From positions 1-7,467 of the forward strand of contig CAJKJS010000064.1 of assembly GCA_905200265.1 (NCBI GenBank): a stretch of DNA of 7,467 bases. Direction: 5' to 3'. Below are positions 1 to 6,190 of this stretch, piece after piece. Below the pieces are notes generated by a model. It searched no databases. It saw only the letters and a list, made by a program, of their open reading frames with translations, and was not told the origin of the DNA. Position numbers and translations under genes: made by a program. The first letter of the stretch is position 1, and each line of letters begins with the position of its first letter. The DNA is from an uncultured Oscillospiraceae bacterium. GTDB lineage: Bacteria > Bacillota > Clostridia > Oscillospirales > Acutalibacteraceae.

Positions 1-766
1 ATACATCCGGCAAGATGGCCGCCAAATTACTAAATTCTTTAATATTATGAGCAAACAGTCCTTTGGGTACAAAATCAGACAAAACGACCCCTTCGGGCAA
101 TACTTTCTGATATACACCGTCTACTAAACCAAATCCGATCCAGAAACGGGACACGAACAACACCCCATCCCGGTACGGCACCCATTTATGCGTCATAGCC
201 GCCGGACAACCGCCTTCCCCAATGGCACACACCAAAGACTGGCACGACTGAGTTCCCACCAGGGTCGGATCATATCCGAAATCTTTCGGGCTCTTAAAGC
301 ACAATTTCAAAAAGTCCGGGCCAGGGCCTACGTCCTCCATAATATAGTGATTCACACCCCAGGTTTTCTGGTTCATAGGCACCGCCGGATCGCACACATA
401 ATCGACCCGGTCAGCTCTGGCAAAATAGTGATCCTCCGGGTCCCAGATTTTATACCGCAAGTCAGACCCGACACTGTGCCAGGGGAACCACCAGTCCAGC
501 ATCTCACCGGTCACCCCGGGCATGTAGGTACGGTTACACACAAAACCCGTACCATCCGGCGCTATCCCGTACCCGATCTGGCAATACTCACCGTCTTGTC
601 CGCTGAGAAGCAGGTTGCGTTTTTCAAAGGGCACCGCCGGTATTTCCGATGGCCCTTTTTCCAGAATTTCCAGCTTTTCCATCGGAATCGGCGCCAGCGG
701 CTGTTCAAACAAACGATAGTATGAAAGCTCCTTTTCTTCCCGGCTCACGCCTACTTTTTTTCCCAT
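1..766 (-). CDS. DAPG/phloretin hydrolase family protein (PhlG-like), partial
   Basis: Incomplete at the 3' end: 255 codons are visible and the gene runs off the left edge. I found it by translating the reverse complement. The family (PhlG of Pseudomonas, phloretin hydrolase of Eubacterium ramulus) consists of Zn-dependent cytoplasmic hydrolases that cut the C-C bond between an acyl group and a phloroglucinol ring; members are roughly 270-295 residues, so only the tail is missing. Family-like stretches are WWFPWH (residues 92-97), RYKIWDPEDHY (104-114) and HNIKEF (240-245). By hand alignment with recalled PhlG residues, the Zn ligands would be His113, Glu144, His240 and Glu244, with Tyr105 and His193 near the substrate; the spacings Tyr-8-His-31-Glu and His-4-Glu match PhlG. 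The ATG at 766 is chosen over the ATG at 772 because GGAGG lies 8 nt before it but only 2 nt before the other. It is last of the visible operon, 18 nt after the membrane protein gene. The exact substrate is unknown. Confidence 0.82.
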   Translation of the reverse strand, partial: MGKKVGVSREEKELSYYRLFEQPLAPIPMEKLEILEKGPSEIPAVPFEKRNLLLSGQDGEYCQIGYGIAPDGTGFVCNRTYMPGVTGEMLDWWFPWHSVGSDLRYKIWDPEDHYFARADRVDYVCDPAVPMNQKTWGVNHYIMEDVGPGPDFLKLCFKSPKDFGYDPTLVGTQSCQSLVCAIGEGGCPAAMTHKWVPYRDGVLFVSRFWIGFGLVDGVYQKVLPEGVVLSDFVPKGLFAHNIKEFSNLAAILPDV

Positions 767-774
767 AGCCATAA

Positions 775-779
775 CCTCC
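775..779 (-). promoter_or_regulatory. Ribosome binding site of the PhlG-like gene
   Basis: GGAGG on the minus strand. It is 2 nt from the ATG at 772 and 8 nt from the in-frame ATG at 766. The spacing favours 766 as the true start, so the protein would begin MGKKVG rather than MAMGKK. Confidence 0.7.
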
Positions 780-784
780 ATCTA

Positions 785-1291
785 CTAACTGCGTTTCTTT
801 GCAACCAGATTCAGCATCATAGAACGCACCTTATTGAGCAGTACACCCACGTACCACACCCCTACCAGCATGGCGGCTGCGATTTGAAGGGGCAGGGTGC
901 CGATTTGTGAAAACCCGCCGGGCGCCATAATGGTCAGTCCAATGGCCCATCCGCACAGCCACGCCGGACAGAAAATCCATTTCGGCGCCAGGGACGATAG
1001 CAGCACCGCCAGGCCACCCAGCACAAACAGGGTACCAAACAGTTCTGCATCCGGCTGGAAAGGCATGACGTCCATCACCCAAACAGCCACATAGGCCCAA
1101 ACATCGCCCAACAGAAAGCCAATGGAAATTTTCACTGCATCGGCTGTTTTGTCCCCATTGGCCGCACACAGCCCGGCACAGAGCAGGGCTACTGCCCCGG
1201 TTGTTACATTCAGATAAGGCGCCGCCACCGCCCAAAGGGGCGGCAGCAGCGCAATACAGAGCGCCAGTGTCAGCGTTTCCGCTTTTTTCAC
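785..1291 (-). CDS. DUF1097-type small integral membrane protein
   Basis: A 168-residue very hydrophobic protein resembling the DUF1097 family (the group including E. coli YcdZ), whose biochemical function is not established. About five to six membrane segments can be read: near residues 6-25, 29-42, 54-75, 84-102, 104-122 and 130-150. There are few charged residues between them and the tail is basic (ends KKRS). I prefer the GTG at 1291 because GAGGAGG precedes it and because it places the first membrane segment near the N-terminus. A TTG at 1336 would add 15 residues and overlap the upstream gene, with only a weak GGGGA before it. The gene follows the reductase stop by 16 nt and precedes the hydrolase gene by 18 nt, so co-expression is likely. 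A role in moving the aromatic substrate or product across the membrane is only a guess from context. Confidence 0.72.
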   Translation of the reverse strand: MKKAETLTLALCIALLPPLWAVAAPYLNVTTGAVALLCAGLCAANGDKTADAVKISIGFLLGDVWAYVAVWVMDVMPFQPDAELFGTLFVLGGLAVLLSSLAPKWIFCPAWLCGWAIGLTIMAPGGFSQIGTLPLQIAAAMLVGVWYVGVLLNKVRSMMLNLVAKKRS

Positions 1292-1302
1292 GATGGCATA
1301 TT

Positions 1303-1309
1303 CCTCCTC
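1303..1309 (-). promoter_or_regulatory. Ribosome binding site of the DUF1097-type gene
   Basis: GAGGAGG on the minus strand, overlapping the TGA stop of the upstream reductase gene (1310-1308) and 11 nt before the GTG at 1291. The spacing is slightly long, but this is the strongest purine tract here. An ATG at 1300 lies closer but is out of frame and closes after three codons. Confidence 0.55.
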
Positions 1310-4049
1310 ACTGGCAGTCGGCAATGTACTGGGCAATACTTTCCCCGGCCATGCGCCCGGTGTTCACGGCAAAGCCCATGGAGTTGCCGGGCAAAGTAAA
1401 GTTGTAACTATCCCCGTACACGGTGTTAGCATCCGAACCGGCGCTATACAGCCCTTCGATAGGCATTAAATTTTTATCCAGCACTTCGCAGTATTTATTG
1501 ATACGCACACCACCCACAGTACCATAGGCCCCCAGGTAGTATTTGCCCACCAGGTATTTCCCCTTACCCGTAATCGGATGCAGGTATTTCTGGGGCTTGT
1601 GGAACCGGCTGTCCACGCCGCAGCGGCACATGGCGTTGTATTCGTCCAAGGTATCCTGCAATTTTTCAGGGTCAATGCCCAGTTTTCCGGCCAGCTCTTC
1701 CACGGTTTCCGCTTCAAAGTAGGCTTCGTATCCCTGTTCCACAGCCAGCGCTGCCTGGGCATCGAAGTCCAGGAATGCCGCTGCCGGATGCACAATATCG
1801 ACGATATCCGGGCCGTTTTTCTTATATTCCTTCAAAATGCCTTCATCCATAATGCAGTAGGCGTAGTTACCGGGCTGTAAGGCGATGGCATTACCGGCAT
1901 AGGTGGTGTTGCCCAGGTCGCCTTCGTTCATAAAGCGGTCGCCCAGCTGGTTAATCATCAAGTTCGGCTGACGCAAGACTGCATCCAGTAAGAACCAGTT
2001 CAGGTTATCGGGCAGCTGATAAATGGCTTCGATATTGGCGCCAAACTTCTGGGCTCCCACGTCCCACATCATTTTCAGTCCATCGCCCGTGATTCCGGGA
2101 ATTCGGAACGGGAAGTAATCCTGCCCAATGTGCAGGCCGAATTCTTTTTCAATCATGTCGGGGTTGTTGCCAAAGCCGCCGGTGGCTACCACGACAGCCT
2201 TGCCACGGACTTCCAGCCCGTTGCCGTCTTTGTCCACAGCCACGGCTCCACACACTTTGCCGTTTTCGGTAATCAGCGAGGTAGCGGCGGTTTCCAGCAA
2301 AATTTCACTTCCCAGTTCCTTGGCCCGCTGAGTCATAGCCTTCACCATGGCACCGGCCGCCCGAGGCCCAATTACGCCGTTTTCCGGTTTCACAATGTGC
2401 CAGGTCGCTTCCGACTCTTTAAAGTACCGGAATGCACCGGCAAACTCTACGCCCATTTCCTGTAACCATTCGATCGTATCCGCACTCTTATGGAAATACG
2501 TCTGCACCAAGTCTTCATCCACATGGTAATGGGTGTATTCCATGTGCATTTGCAGCGCTTTCTCCACACTCAGGTTATTAAAGGCCGCTTTCTGAATCTT
2601 AGTATCAATGCCCAGCGGGCCCATCCCCATGTTGGCCGCTCCGCCAGTTGCGCTGGATTTTTCCAGAATGACAGATTTCAGGCCATGTTCGCCCACGGTA
2701 ATAGCCGCCGCCAAACCGGCCGGGCCACCGGCTACAATCACAACATCTGTTTCAATCGTTTTCATAATGTTCACCTCTGTATGGTTGGGCTGTTCGACAG
2801 GAACAGCGGTGGTTTCTTTTTCTTCGGGCATGGTGGTTTTCACCGGTTTCGCGAATACACGTTTGCGCTTCATAGGCCGGTGCACCGGTTCTTCACCGGA
2901 TAGCTCTGCTACCGGTGCCGCCCCTTTCACTGGCACCGGTGCGCTGGGCAATTTCGGCAGACGACCGGATACACACCGGATCGCCTTCTCTTCACACACC
3001 GGCTGACAGGCGCCGCATCGTATGCAGTCAAATTCATCGATAACCGGAATGAACCCTTCGCTGCCATCGATACAATGGGCCGGGCACGCTTTGACACAAG
3101 CGCCGCACCCGGTGCAGCTCTTGGGGTCCACATAAAAATGTGTCAGCGCCCGGCAGGCATTGGCGGCACATTCCCGGCGGCGCACATGATTTTGAGTTTC
3201 CGCTGCAAATGCTGTCAGGGCCGAAACGGCAGGTTGCCCTGCTTCTTCACCCAATGTGCAGTTACATGAAATCGTCATGGCTTGTCCGATTTCAGCCGCT
3301 AAATCCAAATCACCGGCAGTCGCCCGGCCGCTTGCGATACTATGAAATATTTCGGATAACTGATACAGCCCTTCGCGGCAGAATGTACACTTGCCGCAGC
3401 TTTTCTGCCGTAAGGTGTCTAGTTCTTTTCCGGCCCAGTCCACCGGGCAGTCGTTTTGTGTCAACCGGTGAATCACACCCGAACGGCTTTTCAGTTCCCC
3501 AAGGGTGCGCCCCTTTAGGCTACCGGCCTCATAAAATCGGTGATCGAGCAAAATCCCCTTGCTATCGCCCACCAGGTCTTCTACCAGCCGGGCTGGGTCT
3601 TCTTCCTGCGGTGTTCCGTCATCGAGAGCTACCAGCACCCCGCTGGTTTCCCCCATTAACCGGTCCGCCATGGCCGCCAGTTCGTCCAGTGCAAACAGTT
3701 TATCCTGCTTATGCAGCATTTTATTGACCAGTTCAGCGTGGGTAATAGTAAGAGGCAGCTCTACCATACCGGCATCGGCCTGCAATTGCTGTTCGTTTAT
3801 GTCCCCGCGCACCACCAGCTCGGCACCTTTGGCACCGGTGAGTACCGCTGCTATTTTCAGCCCGGCGATGACCCCAGCGGGATTCACATGCAAGAGTACC
3901 TGCTTCATACCTTCGGTATCGGCATTATAAAGGGCCCCCACCACAAAACCGGATACCGGTTCCATGGAGCCCATGATCTTTTCCAGTTCTTCTTTGGAAC
4001 AGCGGCGCAGCCGGTTCAGCGCGCCGGTTTGATTCTGCAACAGGCTCAT
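1308..4049 (-). CDS. Fusion reductase: trimmed NuoF-like domain, 2x[4Fe-4S] ferredoxin, fumarate-reductase-type flavoprotein
   Basis: A 913-residue protein in three parts. Residues 1-290 resemble complex I NuoF but are shortened: GRGGAGFPTG is absent and the NADEGEPG segment survives only as NADTEG (42-47). The NuoF-type [4Fe-4S] site remains (SCGKCTFCREG, Cys218/221/224, with Cys264 in CTLG). Residues 310-356 hold two ferredoxin motifs (Cys312/315/318/322 and 342/345/348/352). A 65-residue Pro/Lys/Glu-rich linker follows. Residues 429-913 form an FAD-binding fumarate reductase/ketosteroid dehydrogenase-type domain: AGGPAG (440-445), Glu463 for the FAD ribose, ATGGFG (622-627), TGDGLKM (654-660), DRFMNE (704-709), GTVGGVRI (843-850) and a C-terminal LPGNSMG...TGRMAGE segment. 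Fumarate reductase catalytic Arg and His residues are not seen, so the substrate is probably another activated C=C or ketone compound. No signal peptide is present, so it should be cytoplasmic. The start at 4049 is fixed by GAGGAGG 7 nt upstream and an ATGA overlap with the preceding gene. It probably receives electrons from that gene's product. Confidence 0.88.
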   Translation of the reverse strand: MSLLQNQTGALNRLRRCSKEELEKIMGSMEPVSGFVVGALYNADTEGMKQVLLHVNPAGVIAGLKIAAVLTGAKGAELVVRGDINEQQLQADAGMVELPLTITHAELVNKMLHKQDKLFALDELAAMADRLMGETSGVLVALDDGTPQEEDPARLVEDLVGDSKGILLDHRFYEAGSLKGRTLGELKSRSGVIHRLTQNDCPVDWAGKELDTLRQKSCGKCTFCREGLYQLSEIFHSIASGRATAGDLDLAAEIGQAMTISCNCTLGEEAGQPAVSALTAFAAETQNHVRRRECAANACRALTHFYVDPKSCTGCGACVKACPAHCIDGSEGFIPVIDEFDCIRCGACQPVCEEKAIRCVSGRLPKLPSAPVPVKGAAPVAELSGEEPVHRPMKRKRVFAKPVKTTMPEEKETTAVPVEQPNHTEVNIMKTIETDVVIVAGGPAGLAAAITVGEHGLKSVILEKSSATGGAANMGMGPLGIDTKIQKAAFNNLSVEKALQMHMEYTHYHVDEDLVQTYFHKSADTIEWLQEMGVEFAGAFRYFKESEATWHIVKPENGVIGPRAAGAMVKAMTQRAKELGSEILLETAATSLITENGKVCGAVAVDKDGNGLEVRGKAVVVATGGFGNNPDMIEKEFGLHIGQDYFPFRIPGITGDGLKMMWDVGAQKFGANIEAIYQLPDNLNWFLLDAVLRQPNLMINQLGDRFMNEGDLGNTTYAGNAIALQPGNYAYCIMDEGILKEYKKNGPDIVDIVHPAAAFLDFDAQAALAVEQGYEAYFEAETVEELAGKLGIDPEKLQDTLDEYNAMCRCGVDSRFHKPQKYLHPITGKGKYLVGKYYLGAYGTVGGVRINKYCEVLDKNLMPIEGLYSAGSDANTVYGDSYNFTLPGNSMGFAVNTGRMAGESIAQYIADCQ
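2771..2776 (-). promoter_or_regulatory. Internal Shine-Dalgarno sequence before the flavoprotein domain
   Basis: AGGTGA on the minus strand lies 5 nt before an in-frame ATG (2765-2763) that is Met429 of the fusion protein. That Met begins MKTIETDVVIVAGG, the usual N-terminus of a free-standing FAD reductase. Starting there would give a 485-residue flavoprotein. It could be a working internal start or a relic of two formerly separate genes. Confidence 0.5.
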
Positions 4050-6169
4050 TTTGCCGCCTCCTCTTCTACGTCGGTGTAATCGCTCCACACCCGGTGGCCT
4101 GTAATGGTAAAGCGCAGGTCACACTGTAAACAACGGGATGCTTCCGCGCAAACGGCGTCGTCCGAAAGCCCGGCACTCACTTGGCAGAAATCTCCACAGC
4201 GGTCACCTGCACAGCGCACACATTCTTCCTTGCGCGCCAGATTACCAAAACCTTCCACTTTGCCAATATAAGGATCGACAGGTTCCACCGGGGCCAACAC
4301 TTCGCTGATATCGCCGTTGCCGCCCAGATCCCGATCGATCTCACTGGCGGCCGCACGCCCGGCGGCCACTGCTTCAATAACGGTATGGGTGCCATACACC
4401 GCATCACCGCAAGCATAAATGCCCGTACAGCTGGTTTTGCATGTACCCGGCTGCACCGCAATGCTATTGCCCCTACCCAGCGTCAGTCCCGCTTCCGGGG
4501 TAATGTCGGTGCGCTGGCCTACGGCAAAAATCACCGTATCGGCGGGAATCACATATTCAGACCCCTCTTCTTTTTCGATGATAGCCCGGCGGTTTTCATC
4601 AAACGTAAAGGACTTCACACGGCTGAAACGCACCCCTTCGGCTTTATCCTTCCCCACAATAGCTTCGAAGGTGTGAGCCGGGTGGATATGAATGCCTTCC
4701 TCCTGGGCCCCACAAATTTCTTCTTCGTCCGCCAGCATGTTTTCTCTTGCTTCCAGGCAGGCCAGGTGAATGTCTTCGGCTCCCAACCGGCGGGCTGTAC
4801 GGGCGCAGTCAAACGCCACGTTACCGCCGCCCAGTACAATGACCCGTTTGCCCATACCGGTATCGGTTTCCATGGCGGCGTTACGCAGAAAATCCGTATT
4901 GACCAGCACACCGGGTAAATCGTTGCCTACCATAGGCAGCCGTACGCCCTTATGGGTGCCCAGTGCTAATAGCACCGCATCAAACTCTTTTGCTAGGGCG
5001 GCAAAATCCGTCACCCGGCTTCCGGTTTCGACTGTCACACCGGCGTCTTTCAGATAGCCTGCCTCTTTCGCTACCACGTCCCGGGGCAGACGGTAGGCCG
5101 GAATCCCGTAAGCCATCTGTCCGCCCAAGGTGGGATAGGCTTCTTTCAGCACTGTTTCGTGACCTTGTTTTGCTAGGTAATAAGCTGCCGTCATGCCGGC
5201 CGGGCCACCGCCGACTACGCATACCCGCTTCCCGGTTGCAGGCATATGTTTACTGTTCTTCTTCCACAGTTCATTATCGGCATGTTCCGCCGCGTACCGT
5301 TTAATATTGCGGATCGAAACCGGGTCATTTACATCCCCCCGGCGGCACTTCGCTTCGCAGGGATGCGCACAAACACGGCCTAAACATTCCGGGAACGGCA
5401 GTTTTTCATGAATCACTGCTACCGCTTCGCTGAATTTTCCTTCCTTTACAAATCGCACATACCGCGGTACATCCGTGCGGGCCGGACACGTCGCTTGGCA
5501 GGGAATCAGGGTATCTTTCTTCTCTACCGGGGTAAATTCGATCAAATCCCGAATAGTACCGGTGGGACATACTTCGGCGCAAGCACCGCAGAACCGGCAG
5601 TCCGCGTCTTTGAGCAGCTTGTCGTGAAGCGTACCTACATACGTTTCCATTTCTTTTTTATTGTACTGCAAAACCCCCACGCCCCGCAGGTCGTTACAGG
5701 CCCGCACGCACCGGCCGCACAACACACAGCGGTTCATATCGTGAATATACAGCGGGTTTTTATCATTTTGTGGGAATCCTTTCACCCGGGTATTCATACG
5801 GGTAGCCGAAACCCCCATGTACTGAATCAGGGTCTGCAATTCGCACCGGCCATACTTTGGGCAGGTAGAGCAGTCTTCCGGATGGGCCGCCAGCAGCAGT
5901 TCCATCGCCAGTTTGCGCAGCGGATCAATTTTCTCGCTGTGGGTTACGACTTTCATGCCATCTTTTACTGTCAGTTTGCAGGAGGGTTGCACGCCTTCCA
6001 TACCTTCCACTTCCACAATACACAACCGGCACGAACCGATATCCGGCAAATCCGGATGATGGCACAAATGCGGAATATATACGCCGTTCTGTAACGCTGC
6101 TTCCAGCAGGTTCATCCCTTCCTTAGCTTGCACCTGCTTGCCGTCAATTTCAATGGTGACGCTCATCAT
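4046..6169 (-). CDS. NuoG-type Fe-S / GltD-type FAD-NAD(P)H oxidoreductase fusion
   Basis: A 707-residue protein that should take electrons from NAD(P)H and pass them along Fe-S clusters. The N-terminus is like complex I NuoG or hydrogenase HydA: a [2Fe-2S] domain (Cys36, 47, 50, 64), a His-Cys3 cluster (His96, Cys100, 103, 109) and two [4Fe-4S] motifs (Cys148/151/154/158 and 191/194/197/201). From about residue 222 it is like GltD or NfnB: a cysteine-rich helical part (Cys224, 228, 262, 267, 271, 275), an FAD motif GGGPAG (320-325), a dinucleotide motif GGGNVAFD (447-454) and the FAD motif GDAVYG (588-593). The tail adds seven cysteines (650-683). Whether NADH or NADPH is used cannot be read with certainty. 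Two adjacent ATG codons (6169, 6166) lie 5 and 8 nt after AGGAG. The TGA overlaps the next ATG by 4 nt (ATGA), implying translational coupling and a complex of about 1:1 with the fusion reductase. Confidence 0.9.
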   Translation of the reverse strand: MMSVTIEIDGKQVQAKEGMNLLEAALQNGVYIPHLCHHPDLPDIGSCRLCIVEVEGMEGVQPSCKLTVKDGMKVVTHSEKIDPLRKLAMELLLAAHPEDCSTCPKYGRCELQTLIQYMGVSATRMNTRVKGFPQNDKNPLYIHDMNRCVLCGRCVRACNDLRGVGVLQYNKKEMETYVGTLHDKLLKDADCRFCGACAEVCPTGTIRDLIEFTPVEKKDTLIPCQATCPARTDVPRYVRFVKEGKFSEAVAVIHEKLPFPECLGRVCAHPCEAKCRRGDVNDPVSIRNIKRYAAEHADNELWKKNSKHMPATGKRVCVVGGGPAGMTAAYYLAKQGHETVLKEAYPTLGGQMAYGIPAYRLPRDVVAKEAGYLKDAGVTVETGSRVTDFAALAKEFDAVLLALGTHKGVRLPMVGNDLPGVLVNTDFLRNAAMETDTGMGKRVIVLGGGNVAFDCARTARRLGAEDIHLACLEARENMLADEEEICGAQEEGIHIHPAHTFEAIVGKDKAEGVRFSRVKSFTFDENRRAIIEKEEGSEYVIPADTVIFAVGQRTDITPEAGLTLGRGNSIAVQPGTCKTSCTGIYACGDAVYGTHTVIEAVAAGRAAASEIDRDLGGNGDISEVLAPVEPVDPYIGKVEGFGNLARKEECVRCAGDRCGDFCQVSAGLSDDAVCAEASRCLQCDLRFTITGHRVWSDYTDVEEEAAK
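4057..4063 (-). promoter_or_regulatory. Ribosome binding site of the fusion reductase gene
   Basis: GAGGAGG on the minus strand, inside the last codons of the upstream gene and 7 nt before the ATG at 4049. It decides the start: the in-frame ATG at 4088 would add 13 residues including an implausible RRRRGGG tract. Start and stop codons overlap as ATGA at 4049-4046. Confidence 0.8.
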
Positions 6170-6174
6170 CGTTT

Positions 6175-6180
6175 CTCCTT
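6175..6180 (-). promoter_or_regulatory. Ribosome binding site of the NuoG/GltD-type gene
   Basis: AAGGAG on the minus strand in the 21-nt gap after the flavin reductase stop. It is 5 nt from the ATG at 6169 and 8 nt from the adjacent ATG at 6166, so either Met could be used. Confidence 0.7.
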
Positions 6181-6190
6181 TCCGCCAGTG

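Noticed and set aside
188..724. A 178-codon plus-strand open frame opposite the PhlG-like gene
   Set aside because: The minus strand encodes recognisable hydrolase motifs in good order, while the plus-strand translation shows no family features and no convincing ribosome binding site.
1308..4049. Frameshift or assembly error as the cause of the three-part fusion
   Set aside because: The frame is continuous through the linker with normal coding character and no sign of a shifted frame. A lost stop codon or real fusion explains it better, though the internal start is reported separately.
4181..4918. A 245-codon plus-strand open frame within the NuoG/GltD-type gene
   Set aside because: The opposite strand carries intact FAD, NAD(P)H and Fe-S motifs in this stretch; the plus-strand product looks like nothing known.
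1308..6169. Complete complex I or [FeFe] hydrogenase (HydABC) cluster
   Set aside because: NuoF- and NuoG-like pieces are present, but there is no H-cluster domain, no proton-pumping membrane subunit and no NuoE-like gene; the terminal module is a flavoprotein instead.
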